Part shown: piece after piece, positions 1-9,194 of the stretch
Layout of the letters: each line of letters begins with the position of its first letter
Numbering within the stretch: the first letter of the stretch is position 1
Assembly (NCBI RefSeq): GCF_045277565.1
Contig: NZ_CP123584.1
Coordinates: forward strand, 1,984,001-2,048,000
Reading direction: 5' to 3'
DNA from: Aliisedimentitalea scapharcae
Lineage (GTDB): Bacteria > Pseudomonadota > Alphaproteobacteria > Rhodobacterales > Rhodobacteraceae
DNA length: 64,000 bases
Position numbers and translations under genes: made by a program
Notes under the pieces: model-generated
What the model was told of the DNA's origin: nothing
The model's input: the letters and a program-made list of their open reading frames with translations, nothing else
Databases searched by the model: none

Positions 1-653
1 GCGATGAGGCCTTTGTCGGACAGATGGCGGAACGCGACAGGGTGCTGCAAACGCGTCGACACGATGTCGTGGCGCTGCAGGATGGGGCCAAGGCGGCAGC
101 CGATGAGCTGTTGGATCTGGTGTTGAACCTGGCCTATCCCGCACAGGCAGGGGCCGCGGTGGTGCGTCGACCAGATACCAAATCCGTATCAATTGACCGG
201 ACGGACCCATTGGGAACGGTTGGCCGGTTGGTTCAGGAGGATTTCTGCATCTTGCAAAAACAGGGGGATGAACACGTTCTGACGGGGGCGGTTTTGTGTT
301 TTCCTGCAAGCTGGATGTTGGCGGAAAAGATTGGCCGCCCTTTGACGGATATCCACATGCCTGTCGATGGCTATGACCCCGGCGTTGCCACGCGTGTGCA
401 ACGGCTGTTTGACGGGGTGCAGCCAGGGCGGCCCATGTGGCGGTATAACGTGCTGCGCTACAATGATCCGGATTTGCATCAGCCCCGCAGCCAATACGCA
501 AAGCGCGGCGATCAATCCGACAAGAATGCAAAATATATCCGCAGTGAACGGCAGGTCATTCTGAGGCTCCTCGAAACACGGGCGGTGGTTTTCTGCATCC
601 ACACCTTTGTCGTGTCCAGCTGTGCCGGGGATTATTCGACCATTCCCGGCTGA
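1..653 (+). CDS. Heme-dependent oxidative N-demethylase family protein (DUF3445), 5' end missing
   Basis: Only the C-terminal part is present: the reading frame is open from the first bases of the window (D-E-A-F-V-G-Q-M upstream of the first Met), so the gene starts before base 1. Visible blocks match the DUF3445 family, which includes a heme-dependent oxidase that demethylates secondary amines: a segment reading LTGAVLCFPASW, then KIGRPLTDIHMPVDGY, a W-R-Y-N-V block, and a late Y-I-R-S-E-R-Q-V-I-L-R-L segment followed by VVFCIHTFVV. Family membership rests on this motif order; the substrate cannot be read from the sequence. A link to methylamine use in marine bacteria is inference. Confidence 0.8.
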   Translation, partial: DEAFVGQMAERDRVLQTRRHDVVALQDGAKAAADELLDLVLNLAYPAQAGAAVVRRPDTKSVSIDRTDPLGTVGRLVQEDFCILQKQGDEHVLTGAVLCFPASWMLAEKIGRPLTDIHMPVDGYDPGVATRVQRLFDGVQPGRPMWRYNVLRYNDPDLHQPRSQYAKRGDQSDKNAKYIRSERQVILRLLETRAVVFCIHTFVVSSCAGDYSTIPG

Positions 654-737
654 GCTCGCGTAGAGGACAGACGATATGCGCCCACCGAACTTGCGAATTT
701 GCAATTTCGGTGGGTAGAAATCGTTGTTTGCTTTGCA

Positions 738-1604
738 TCAGGGCAGGTAGTTGACCACACTGGCCAGCGCGCCCGAGCTTTGTAGCATCACCAGCAGGCC
801 GGTCAGCGACAGAACATGGGTGTTCAGGCGGAAATCTTCGCCCCTGACCAGATTGACAGCGGCCAGCGAAACCGCAACCGGTGCAGAGAGGAACACGACC
901 ATACCCGTCATTCCCCAGGTTGCGAGCCTGCGAATGTCGCTCGCGGCCTCTTCCTGGTCCGGAGACAATTCGGTCGGATGGGGGCCGACCCGAAAGGCCA
1001 GTGCCAGAGTTTCCTCCTGGGTGAGGTCGATCAACCCGACTTCACCGCTATGCGGAACCTGACCCAGAATGGTGTCATAATGTTCCATCAGGTCGGGCGC
1101 AGTTTCATCCACATCTGCAAAACGCTGACCGTGCTGGTCCAAGATCTCCTGGCGACCACGGACACGGCGCGGCGAAATATGGGAGAACGCTCCCAGAAAC
1201 TCATCGATTGGCAGCGCCGTGTCCGGGTCCATCCATTCGACCTGTTCGGCGTCGCAGATGTCAACCATGCGATACAGCAGCACGACCATCATCAATTCGG
1301 TGATATCGCGATCTTCGCGCCCCGGAAGGACCGGGGTGAATTCGATAGCGATCCTTTGGATCTGGTCTTCATAAGAAGGAACTGCCTGCCCGCAGTTCAT
1401 GTTTCCAAGGTCCTCAAGTTCGAGGTTGACCTTGTATTGGCTCGTCAGAACGACGGCTGTCTTGCCGCCTTGGATAGTCTGGCGTTCGACCGGGTGTCCA
1501 TAATCTTCTAGAGTTGCCGACACGATCCTGCTGAATTGGTCCAGCGGGTTTTCTGCGTAACCATAGAATACTAGTCCACCGTGATATCTGCCTGTAGTGG
1601 TCAC
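738..1604 (-). CDS. Conserved hypothetical protein with C-terminal membrane segments
   Basis: A 288-residue protein starting at GTG (complement of 1602-1604), chosen because a GGAGG ribosome-binding site lies about 8 nt upstream and the next residues (TTTGRYHGGLVFYG) look like a natural N-terminus. The first ~210 residues are soluble and acidic. Two hydrophobic stretches follow near residues 230-250 and 265-285, so it is probably anchored in the inner membrane by its C-terminus. No catalytic motif was recognised. It is the last gene of a minus-strand series, but the 266-bp gap to its upstream neighbour suggests its own promoter. Function unknown. Confidence 0.75.
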   Translation of the reverse strand: MTTTGRYHGGLVFYGYAENPLDQFSRIVSATLEDYGHPVERQTIQGGKTAVVLTSQYKVNLELEDLGNMNCGQAVPSYEDQIQRIAIEFTPVLPGREDRDITELMMVVLLYRMVDICDAEQVEWMDPDTALPIDEFLGAFSHISPRRVRGRQEILDQHGQRFADVDETAPDLMEHYDTILGQVPHSGEVGLIDLTQEETLALAFRVGPHPTELSPDQEEAASDIRRLATWGMTGMVVFLSAPVAVSLAAVNLVRGEDFRLNTHVLSLTGLLVMLQSSGALASVVNYLP

Positions 1605-1870
1605 GATGACGTCCTCCAGTTGCCTTCATTACGGTTAACGCTATGCCGTGAAAGAGATTAAAATGTGACGCAAAACAGAAATTGCAGCGGCACGTATGAT
1701 CTGGGTGACGTTAGGTTCGAAAACTGGATTCCCCTGTGTTTCAAGGCGCATCAGGTAAATTAGTTGTGAAAAATTAAGCTTTGGGGCAAAACCTTGGCGC
1801 GGATTGGTCCGCATTCAGCCACAAAAGGGAAAAAGCGGATTGGATTTCCGCAGACCAGGGGACAATCTGT

Positions 1871-2665
1871 TCAGCGGTCGATCTGGGCTCCCATGATGGC
1901 GATCGCCTTTTGATAGACCGTGGCGGCGTTCCATTCCTTGATCACTCGGAAATTCGGTTCGCCCGGTTGATACCCTTTGCCAGGTCTCCACCCTTTTTTG
2001 CGCAGGTAATAAGCCGTCGATGCCAGGGCATCCGCCTGGTTGTAGAAATCGATGCGCCCATCGCCGTTTCCGTCCTGCCCGTATTGCAACGCATTGCCCG
2101 GTAGAAATTGGGTGTGCCCCAGTTCGCCATGTTTTGCACCCAATGTCGCAGGAGTGATGGCCCCCTGATCGACCAGCTTGAGCGCGCCAATGGCGTGGGG
2201 CACAAAGAAGTCGGACCGACGGCAATCATAGGAAAGGGTTACGATGGCCGACACGATCTGGCTGTCGCCCATGAAGCTTCCAAATGCGGTTTCCATGCCA
2301 TGAATGGCGATCAACACGCCCGCGGGCACACCGTATTTGCGTTCCAGTGCCGCGTAAAAATTGGCATCTCTTGCTTTGCGTTTGCGGCCCTGCGCAACGA
2401 TCGTGGTGGACCCGCGCACTTTCATGAATTTGTCCAAACTGTATTTGAACGACTTCTGATTGCGGTCAGCGGCAATCGTGCGGGTGGCATATCGTGACTG
2501 CGCCAGCGCCTTGAGCCCGGGAGATTTCACCCCAGCCTGTTTCGCGGTTCTGGCGAAATCCTTTTTCCATGCGTTGAACCCAGCAGATGTATTTCCGCAT
2601 GGCGCAGCCAAAGCGCTGGTTGCGAGGCTTGCAAAAACAACGGCGGGAAAAACAAGGTGACGCAT
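1871..2665 (-). CDS. Periplasmic lytic murein transglycosylase (MltB-like)
   Basis: A 264-residue protein that cleaves the MurNAc-GlcNAc bond of peptidoglycan. The start at 2665 was chosen because it gives a signal peptide (MRHLVFPAVVFASLATSALA then APCGNT); a longer frame to 2737 would bury this signal. The catalytic region holds the MET-FG motif (HGMETAFGSFMG) around residue 120. Downstream blocks typical of the SLT_2 type are present: GHTQFLPGNALQYG, DGNGDGRIDFYNQADAL and ASTAYYLRKKGWR. It lacks the C-terminal peptidoglycan-binding domain that some relatives carry. It lies 90 bp downstream of the Hsp70 gene on the same strand. Activity is inferred from the family. Confidence 0.9.
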   Translation of the reverse strand: MRHLVFPAVVFASLATSALAAPCGNTSAGFNAWKKDFARTAKQAGVKSPGLKALAQSRYATRTIAADRNQKSFKYSLDKFMKVRGSTTIVAQGRKRKARDANFYAALERKYGVPAGVLIAIHGMETAFGSFMGDSQIVSAIVTLSYDCRRSDFFVPHAIGALKLVDQGAITPATLGAKHGELGHTQFLPGNALQYGQDGNGDGRIDFYNQADALASTAYYLRKKGWRPGKGYQPGEPNFRVIKEWNAATVYQKAIAIMGAQIDR

Positions 2666-2755
2666 GAAACCGGCTTTCAAAACAAGGACATTGCCTATTA
2701 GCCTAAGCCATTTGTTCCGAATTGCCAGCCAAAACACGGCACGGGCGTATTCGCA

Positions 2756-4006
2756 TCAGGCAAAGGCTGACGCAGACGCCAACGCCAGCCCATCAGCCAC
2801 CGCCGTCATTGCATTGGCATTGTAGATTCGGGCATTGGGACACAGTTGGCGCAGGTCGGTTGCGATCGCGTCCAACAAGGACGATCCGCCGACCAGAACG
2901 ATCCGGTTGATCCGTGGCGGTGCAATTTCGGCCAGTGTCAGCGCCTGTGTGGCATGGTCGGTGATTTCGCTGACCTGATCGCTCAGCGACCGGTTCAGCG
3001 CCTCAGATGACAGCGGCACCGTCAGGCCGCGTTCCAGAACCTTCAGATCGATGCGTGGGGCCGGATGATCCGGCTGGTTGGCCAGGATCTTGCCGCGTTC
3101 CACGGCAAAGGCCACATCATGGCCCAACTCGTCCTCCAGCACGCTGACCAACCGGGTCAGCTTGGCCGGCTCAACCGCGTGTTGGGCCAGGTCGCGTGCC
3201 TTGCGTCGGGTGTCGGCGCTGTAGAGGAAGGGAATCATCTGCCAGGTGGCCAGATCGTTGAAGATGCGGTTGGGTGCGGGCAGGGTACCCTGGCCAAAGC
3301 TGTTGCGGATGGCGCTGCCCCGACCCAACAGGGGCATGACGTGATCAATGCTGAGCCGGCGGTCAAAATCCGTGCCCCCCAACCGCAACCCGTGCGAAAT
3401 CAGCACCCGGGTGGTGCCATCGCCCTGTTGTTCGAACACGGTATAGTCCGACGTGCCGCCACCGATGTCGACAACCAAACCCAATCCGGCCTCTGGCGCG
3501 GTTGCACGCAGGGCGGCTTCGGGTTCATACATGAATTGCACATCTGCAAAGCCAGCCCGCAGATAGCAGTCGCGCAGGTCAATTTTTGCCTGCGCATTGC
3601 GCGCTGCATCCTGGCTGTGAAACAGCACGGGACGCCCGGACAGCGCATGGGTGAAATCCTGATGCGTGGCAGTTTCTGCCCTGGTTTTTAACGCGCGCAG
3701 AAAGCGGGCGATGATGTCGATGAAATCCATCTCCTGTTTGTAGATCCGCCGTTTCTCCCGCAACAGAGGCGTGCCCAGAAGGCTCTTGAGCGCGCGCATG
3801 AACCGGCCTTCGTCGCCTTCGATCAGCGCCTGTGTGGCGTCGCGACCGATCCGCATGCTGCTGGCCCCATGATCAAAGAACACGGCCGTCGGCAGCGTGG
3901 TTTCACCCGCCTCTACATCAATCAGCCAGGGACGACCGGCAACCGTTACTCCGGCTGCGGAATTCGATGTTCCAAAGTCGATACCAAGTGTGTTGGGTGC
4001 GGCCAT
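2756..4006 (-). CDS. Hsp70 family chaperone-like ATPase (YegD type)
   Basis: A 416-residue protein consisting essentially of the Hsp70 ATPase domain. Phosphate loop 1 is LGIDFGTSNSAAGV at the N-terminus, phosphate loop 2 is LVVDIGGGTSDYTVFE near residue 190, and the adenosine loop is IVLVGGSSLLDAI near residue 370. There is no recognisable C-terminal substrate-binding domain or lid, and the length fits YegD-type proteins rather than DnaK (about 640 residues). Substrate and partners are unknown. It starts 57 nt after the stop of the RidA-repeat gene on the same strand and may be cotranscribed with it. Confidence 0.9.
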   Translation of the reverse strand: MAAPNTLGIDFGTSNSAAGVTVAGRPWLIDVEAGETTLPTAVFFDHGASSMRIGRDATQALIEGDEGRFMRALKSLLGTPLLREKRRIYKQEMDFIDIIARFLRALKTRAETATHQDFTHALSGRPVLFHSQDAARNAQAKIDLRDCYLRAGFADVQFMYEPEAALRATAPEAGLGLVVDIGGGTSDYTVFEQQGDGTTRVLISHGLRLGGTDFDRRLSIDHVMPLLGRGSAIRNSFGQGTLPAPNRIFNDLATWQMIPFLYSADTRRKARDLAQHAVEPAKLTRLVSVLEDELGHDVAFAVERGKILANQPDHPAPRIDLKVLERGLTVPLSSEALNRSLSDQVSEITDHATQALTLAEIAPPRINRIVLVGGSSLLDAIATDLRQLCPNARIYNANAMTAVADGLALASASAFA

Positions 4007-4063
4007 GGCGCGGCTCCTGTCGATCAGCAGAGCCGCGCTGAATATCGGTTGCTTGTGCCGGAA

Positions 4064-5278
4064 TCAAGACTGCAGAACGGCAATGACTTCGATCTCGATA
4101 ACCATGTCCGGATATACCAGATTGGGCACAGGAATGCCGGTCGTGGCCGGGCCGGGCGCGGTGTAGGAATTGGAGCGGATCAGCAGATTTTCATGCAAGG
4201 CCTCGGCAGAGGCGCTGCCCTGATAAAAGGTGGTGACCTTGACCACATCATCCAGATCGGCCCCGAATTCGGCCAGGACCCGTGTCACATTGCCCATGGC
4301 AATGCGGGTTTGGGCCACCATATTGCCGGGTTCCAGCACATTGGCCTGCGCATCCAGGGCAACCTGACCGCCGACGTGGATGACCTGCCCGGATTTGACA
4401 CCGTGTTTATAGGGCAGGGCAGTGGTCCAGTTCCAATGCCCGTCAGGCCAAACATGGCTGATCTGACCGTTGGTGCCGATACAGGCTGTGGCAGCGATGC
4501 GGGTCGTCAACCCGTCATGGGGAAAGGACGGCACCGGGATGCCCGTTGGTGTCGGACCGGGATCGGGGAAATATTCGGCGCGGATTCGGGCAGAGATTTC
4601 CCAATCTTCGGCTGTGCCATCGCCCCGATAGAATGTGTTGACCTTGACCACATCTTGCAGATCGGCCCCCGCGGTCTGCAAGGCGCGCGACAACCGGTCC
4701 ATCATCAGTCGCGTCTGGGTCACGATATCATCGGGGTGGGCGACAGATCCATCGGCGGCCCTGGCCGTCATGTCACCGGTAAAGATCATGTCGCCGCATT
4801 TGATGACATGCGAAAAGGTGGCGGGCAGACCAGGCATGTCATCCAGATAAAACGTCTGACGCGGCAGGGTGCCGCCATCTGCGTCACGCATGGCGACACC
4901 TTCGATCTCGCACAGCATGTCAGGGTAACACAGCTCTGGCAGGTTGATCAGATTGACCACCGGCCTAACCTCGGGGCCGATGATGTCGGCCATCTGAGCC
5001 AGCAGCCGGGATTCATCCTGTGCGTTCCCGACATAATAGACGACCAGCCGTACCAGATCCCCGAAACCGGCTCCCAGATCGTTCAGCAGGTCCGACATAT
5101 AGGCCATGGAATTGCGCACCTGGCTGTCCAGATCTCCGATATTTCGCACGTTGCCCTGCGCATCCAGATCCACCTGACCACCGGTAAAGATCAGATCCCC
5201 CGCCCGCACCGCGTGATGGTGGGTCAGCCGGACCGGCCAATCCCAATGCCCGTCTGGAAAACTGTATTGTCTGGTCAT
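4064..5278 (-). CDS. Protein with three RidA-like (YjgF/YER057c/UK114) domains
   Basis: A 404-residue protein. RidA proteins hydrolyse reactive enamine/imine intermediates released by PLP enzymes. The start at 5278 (MTRQYSFPDGHW) was chosen because the family-like sequence begins there; the open frame runs 43 codons further upstream, and neither start has a strong ribosome-binding site. Three consecutive domains are visible: about 1-135 (GDLIFTGGQVDLDAQGNV to CEIEGVAM), about 145-270 (GDMIFTGDMTARAADGSV to GLTTRIAATA) and about 285-404 (GQVIHVGGQVALDAQANV to MVIEIEVIAV). The first and third begin with near-identical FPDGHW/WPDGHW motifs. A canonical RidA is about 130 residues and trimeric, so this chain may form a trimer-like barrel by itself (inference). 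It sits directly downstream of a PLP transaminase gene. Confidence 0.85.
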   Translation of the reverse strand: MTRQYSFPDGHWDWPVRLTHHHAVRAGDLIFTGGQVDLDAQGNVRNIGDLDSQVRNSMAYMSDLLNDLGAGFGDLVRLVVYYVGNAQDESRLLAQMADIIGPEVRPVVNLINLPELCYPDMLCEIEGVAMRDADGGTLPRQTFYLDDMPGLPATFSHVIKCGDMIFTGDMTARAADGSVAHPDDIVTQTRLMMDRLSRALQTAGADLQDVVKVNTFYRGDGTAEDWEISARIRAEYFPDPGPTPTGIPVPSFPHDGLTTRIAATACIGTNGQISHVWPDGHWNWTTALPYKHGVKSGQVIHVGGQVALDAQANVLEPGNMVAQTRIAMGNVTRVLAEFGADLDDVVKVTTFYQGSASAEALHENLLIRSNSYTAPGPATTGIPVPNLVYPDMVIEIEVIAVLQS

Positions 5279-5493
5279 GTTGTGGGGGATCCTTGGCATG
5301 TGGAACTGGCGAGAGTCGCAAGTAAGCACAGGTCCGGGACACCAGCCAAGTGTATTTCCGACCGAGGCCGGTCGCCTGGCCACAAAAAATGGTGCCTGAT
5401 TTGGCACGCCTCAAGCCAGAAGTGTTGTAGCCCCAATGGCGGCTGGGCGGACCAGGCCGTCATCCAACTGGAGGCCAGCATTATTGCGTCGCC

Positions 5494-6444
5494 TTACTGG
5501 TCAGTTGCTCCTGGGTAGCTGACAACGCTCCGATATCTGTCGTCCGCGTGGAGCTGCCAGTAGAGCGCCATCATGCGTTCTGACAGCAGGCCCACTTCTC
5601 CCGATCCAATGGGCTGCCCATCTATTTTGGAGACAGGCATGACGCCTCCGGCTGTTGATGTCACAAAGACCTCATCCGCCGATTTCAGGTCTTCAACCGC
5701 AATATCCTGCGCGTGACACGGGAGGCCCATTTCTGCGCAGAGGTCAACGATGGTCTGACGTGTAATGCCCAACAGGACGCTCAGGTTGGGTGTTGAAACC
5801 ACGCCGTCCTTCACTGCAAAAATATTGAATCCGGGTCCTTCGGATACGTTGCCGTTGACGTCAATCAATACTGCTGTGTCCGCCCCCCGTTCATAGGCCG
5901 CATACAGCCCCTTCACCATATCCAGCCAATGGTAGTTCTTGACCGTCGGATCGACCGAGGATGGCGGGATGCGCAGAACATCCGTCACGGCCAGGTGCAG
6001 GCCACGTTCCATCTGTTCCTTGTTGGCGACAGAGCCGAATGGAATGGCGAACGCGATAAAACGGTTTTCTGCATCCCGTGGGTCCCGGCTGAACTCCGGG
6101 GATGTCCCTCGGGTGCAGATGAATTCCACATAAGCGTTCTCGAGCCCGGACAAGGCCACGCAATTGTGCAGGATTTCCGTCACTTGGGCTGTGTCATATG
6201 GAATCGACATATGCAGTTCCGACATCCCGCGAAAAAAGCGTTCCAGATGGTCGCCCAATCTGAAAAATGCGCCGTTCCACACATGGACGACATCATAGGT
6301 CGCGTCTGAGTGAAGAAACCCATAGTCCAGAACCGAAAGCTTCGCCTCCTGGATCGGCAAATACTGCCCGTCCATATAGGCAACGCCGGGTGGGTAGGTG
6401 CGAGGGTCGACGTGGCGCGCGGTTAACTTGGGCAATTTGTGCAT
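5494..6444 (-). CDS. Fold-type IV PLP transaminase resembling (R)-selective amine transaminases
   Basis: A 316-residue class IV aminotransferase. The PLP lysine is probably Lys169 (D-P-T-V-K-N); the E-G-x-G-F-N-I motif near 202 and the TSTAGGVMP motif near 265 complete the cofactor site. From recall, several stretches resemble fungal (R)-amine transaminases more than branched-chain or D-alanine enzymes: D-Y-G-F-L-H-S-D-A-T-Y-D-V near 40-52, F-F-R-L-x-D-H near 61, YVEFICTRG near 105-113, and a C-terminus rich in tyrosine after ALYWQLHADDRY. Acceptance of (R)-amines is therefore plausible but not proven. The gene is divergent from an Lrp/AsnC regulator (127-bp gap) and upstream of the triple-RidA gene, which would suit imine handling. 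Confidence 0.85.
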   Translation of the reverse strand: MHKLPKLTARHVDPRTYPPGVAYMDGQYLPIQEAKLSVLDYGFLHSDATYDVVHVWNGAFFRLGDHLERFFRGMSELHMSIPYDTAQVTEILHNCVALSGLENAYVEFICTRGTSPEFSRDPRDAENRFIAFAIPFGSVANKEQMERGLHLAVTDVLRIPPSSVDPTVKNYHWLDMVKGLYAAYERGADTAVLIDVNGNVSEGPGFNIFAVKDGVVSTPNLSVLLGITRQTIVDLCAEMGLPCHAQDIAVEDLKSADEVFVTSTAGGVMPVSKIDGQPIGSGEVGLLSERMMALYWQLHADDRYRSVVSYPGATDQ

Positions 6445-6571
6445 GATCGAACTTTCGATGAAAAGAGTCTGCTGGTCCGATTAAAAGTATCGGATTTTCC
6501 TGAGCATTTTGCCTGATATTGAGTATGCTTCCGGGCAAGATGATGCAAATTTGGCAAGGAGCGTGAACAAT

Positions 6572-7036
6572 ATGCCTGTCATACTGGATGACACCGACAG
6601 GAAGCTTCTGGAGCTGCTTCAGCGCAACAATCGTCTGACGGCAGACGAGTTGGGGGACCATGTCGGAACGTCACGCTCGTCGGTTCAACGGCGCATGAAA
6701 CGGTTCCGGGACGAAGGGGTCATCGAAGCGGACATATCCGTCCTGTCCGCCAAAGCCGTCGGGCGTCCTATGACCTTTATCGTAGAAGTGGAACTGGAAC
6801 GTGAACGCACTGACCTGCTGGATGAGTTTCGCCGCTCAATGCTGGCGTTGGATGATGTTCAACAATGCTACTACGTCACAGGGCACACTGACTTCATTCT
6901 GATTGTCACGTCCGCGGATATGGCCGCATATGAAGAATTCAGCCGACAGGTGTTTACGGACAACCCCAACATTCGAAGGTTTCACTCAAACGTCGTGGTG
7001 AGCCGCGTCAAAGCTGGTTTGCAGGTGCCGCTTTAG
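6572..7036 (+). CDS. Lrp/AsnC-family transcriptional regulator
   Basis: A 154-residue regulator. The start at 6572 was chosen because AAGGAG lies 10 nt upstream and the protein then begins MPVILDDTDRKLLELLQ, the usual family N-terminus; the open frame extends further upstream. The N-terminal winged helix-turn-helix spans about residues 5-60, with recognition helix SRSSVQRRMKRF. The C-terminal RAM ligand-binding domain follows, with G-H-T-D-F-I-L-I-V near 110. It is transcribed away from the transaminase gene, so it probably controls that gene and itself, perhaps in response to an amine or amino acid (inference from gene order). Confidence 0.92.
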   Translation: MPVILDDTDRKLLELLQRNNRLTADELGDHVGTSRSSVQRRMKRFRDEGVIEADISVLSAKAVGRPMTFIVEVELERERTDLLDEFRRSMLALDDVQQCYYVTGHTDFILIVTSADMAAYEEFSRQVFTDNPNIRRFHSNVVVSRVKAGLQVPL

Positions 7037-7148
7037 CATTTCGGCCGGGGACATCTATTGTTCGACGAATGCCCATTCCGGTCTCAAACCGATCTTTGGG
7101 GGTGTTGCAGATCGCTCCCGGCGTGGGGCGCGGGCTGCAATACGATTG

Positions 7149-7184
7149 AAAAAGGGCGTCCCAGATCGGCACGCCCTTTTTCAG
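7149..7184. terminator. Bidirectional terminator between the Lrp regulator and glnA
   Basis: Perfect 11-bp arms, aaaaagggcgt (7149-7159) and acgcccttttt (7171-7181), flank an 11-nt loop. There are T-rich ends on both strands, so it can serve the regulator gene on the plus strand and glnA on the minus strand. Confidence 0.85.
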
Positions 7185-7201
7185 TTTTAACAGTCAGCAG
7201 C

Positions 7202-8608
7202 TCAGCAGCTGTAATACATTCCGAATTCCACCGGGTGGGGTGTGTGTTCGAACAGCTGGATCTCTTCCATTTTCAGCGCGATATAGCCGTCGATCTGGTC
7301 CTTGGTGAACACGTCACCCTGCAGCAGGAAGTCGTGGTCGGCGGCCAGCGCGTCGATGGCTTCACGCAGGGAGCCGCAGACGGTCGGGATGCCTTCCAGC
7401 TCTTCGGCCGGCAGATCGTACAGGTTCTTGTCCATGGCTTCGCCGGGGTCGATCTTGTTCTTGATACCGTCCAGGCCGGCCATCAACAGCGCTGCAAAGC
7501 ACAGATAGGGGTTGGCAGCTGGATCAGGGAAACGAGCTTCGACGCGCTTGGCCTTGGGCGATTCAGTCCATGGAATACGCACACAACCGGACCGGTTGCG
7601 GGCCGAATAAGCGCGCAGAACGGGGGCTTCGAACCCGGGGATCAGACGCTTGTAGCTGTTGGTCGCCGGGTTGGTGAAGGCGTTCAGGGTTTTGGCATGC
7701 TTGAGGATACCACCGATGAAATACAGTGCCTCATCCGACAGATCGGCGTATTTGTCGCCAGCGAACAGTGGCTTGCCGTCTTTCCAGATCGACATGTTCA
7801 CGTGCATGCCGGTGCCGTTGTCGCCATAGATCGGCTTGGGCATGAAGGTGGCGGATTTGCCATAGGCGTGGGCCACATTGTGGATCACGTATTTGTATTT
7901 CTGCAGCTCGTCGGCCTGTTTGGTCAGGCTGTCAAAGATCAGGCCCAGCTCGTGCTGGCAGGACGCAACCTCGTGGTGGTGCTTGTCGACCTTCATGCCC
8001 AGACGCTTCATGGTCGAGAGCATTTCGCTGCGCAGGTCCTGAGCTTCGTCGGTGGGGTTCACCGGGAAGTAACCACCCTTGAGGCCAGGGCGGTGGCCCA
8101 TGTTGCCCATTTCATATTCGGTGTCGGTGTTCCATGACGCATCCGAGGCATCGACTTCGTAAGAGACCTTGTTGATGGTGTTGGAGAACCGAACGTCGTC
8201 AAACAGGAAGAATTCCGCTTCGGGGCCCATATAGGCCACATCACCGATGCCGCTGGACTTCAGATAGGCTTCGGCCTTCTGAGCGGTGCCGCGCGGGTCA
8301 CGCTCATAGGCTTCGCCGGTGTCGGGTTCGACGATCGAACAGTGAATGCAGATGGTTTTTTCCGCATAGAACGGATCCACATAGGCCGACGTGGTGTCAG
8401 GCATCAGTTTCATGTCCGAGTTTTCGATCGACTTCCAACCGGCAATCGAGGAACCGTCGAACATAAAGCCTTCTTCGAGGAAGTCTTCGTCGACCAGGTC
8501 CACGTCTACGGTCACGTGCTGCAGCTTGCCGCGCACGTCGGTGAAACGAATATCCACATATGCGGCGTCTTCGTCTTTCATCATCTGGAGAACTGCGTCT
8601 ACGCTCAT
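7202..8608 (-). CDS. glnA: Glutamine synthetase, type I
   Basis: A 468-residue cytoplasmic enzyme making glutamine from glutamate, ammonia and ATP; the length is exactly that of GSI-beta enzymes. Visible motifs are the N-terminal D-x-R-G-K latch region, FMFDGSSI-GW, NGTGMHVNMS, the ATP-site segment near NPATNSYKRL-PGFEAP, and R-S-x-x-x-R-I-P. Tyr397 in KNLYDLPAEE matches the adenylylation site used by GlnE, so control by adenylylation is expected. glnB lies immediately upstream on the same strand (67-nt gap), the usual alphaproteobacterial glnB-glnA operon. Confidence 0.98.
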   Translation of the reverse strand: MSVDAVLQMMKDEDAAYVDIRFTDVRGKLQHVTVDVDLVDEDFLEEGFMFDGSSIAGWKSIENSDMKLMPDTTSAYVDPFYAEKTICIHCSIVEPDTGEAYERDPRGTAQKAEAYLKSSGIGDVAYMGPEAEFFLFDDVRFSNTINKVSYEVDASDASWNTDTEYEMGNMGHRPGLKGGYFPVNPTDEAQDLRSEMLSTMKRLGMKVDKHHHEVASCQHELGLIFDSLTKQADELQKYKYVIHNVAHAYGKSATFMPKPIYGDNGTGMHVNMSIWKDGKPLFAGDKYADLSDEALYFIGGILKHAKTLNAFTNPATNSYKRLIPGFEAPVLRAYSARNRSGCVRIPWTESPKAKRVEARFPDPAANPYLCFAALLMAGLDGIKNKIDPGEAMDKNLYDLPAEELEGIPTVCGSLREAIDALAADHDFLLQGDVFTKDQIDGYIALKMEEIQLFEHTPHPVEFGMYYSC

Positions 8609-8675
8609 TCCCTTGGTCCTTCTGATTGTCGAATTTCAGATTGCGTTACAGGGCCTGCCGGGGCAGGCCGGGCTA

Positions 8676-9014
8676 TTACAGGGCGTCCGAGCCGGATTCT
8701 CCGGTCCGAATGCGAATGGCTTGTTCGACGGGGCTGACAAAAATCTTGCCGTCCCCGATCTTGTCTGTTTTTGCGGCGTCCACGATGGCCTCGACGGCGG
8801 CATCGACCTGATCGTCGTCCAGCACCACTTCGACCTTCACCTTGGGCAGAAAATCCACCACATATTCGGCACCCCGGTACAATTCGGTGTGGCCCTTTTG
8901 ACGTCCAAAGCCTTTGACTTCGATCACGCTCAGCCCCTGGACGCCCACGTCCTGCAAGGCTTCTTTGACTTCGTCGAGCTTGAACGGCTTGATGATGGCT
9001 TCGATCTTTTTCAT
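8676..9014 (-). CDS. glnB: Nitrogen regulatory protein P-II
   Basis: A 112-residue trimeric signal protein that senses 2-oxoglutarate and ATP/ADP. The start at 9014 (MKKIEAIIKPFKLDEVKEAL) is the canonical one; the open frame extends nine codons further. Tyr51 in the T-loop (GHTELYRGAEY) is the GlnD uridylylation site. The C-terminal DGKIFVSPVEQAIRIRTGE is present. It lies directly upstream of glnA and so is most likely GlnB rather than GlnK; no amtB is next to it. It would govern GlnA adenylylation through GlnE. Confidence 0.97.
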   Translation of the reverse strand: MKKIEAIIKPFKLDEVKEALQDVGVQGLSVIEVKGFGRQKGHTELYRGAEYVVDFLPKVKVEVVLDDDQVDAAVEAIVDAAKTDKIGDGKIFVSPVEQAIRIRTGESGSDAL

Positions 9015-9194
9015 TGGCGGGCTCCTGGCAACGTGGTGCAAGCTTGTCTTGGGTGCTCAGATCACTTTCAAATCGCCGGGACAATCGGTTAGGCTGAAAA
9101 CATTGGAGCCGCGTGACCTGAAAATCAGAAAATGCCCACTTTTTGTGCGGACTGCTCGAAAAATGAGCAAAATTGAATCCACGAAAGGGACCAT

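Noticed and set aside
3869..5518. Plus-strand 549-codon frame
   Set aside because: Antisense shadow of the RidA-repeat and Hsp70 genes; no family features.
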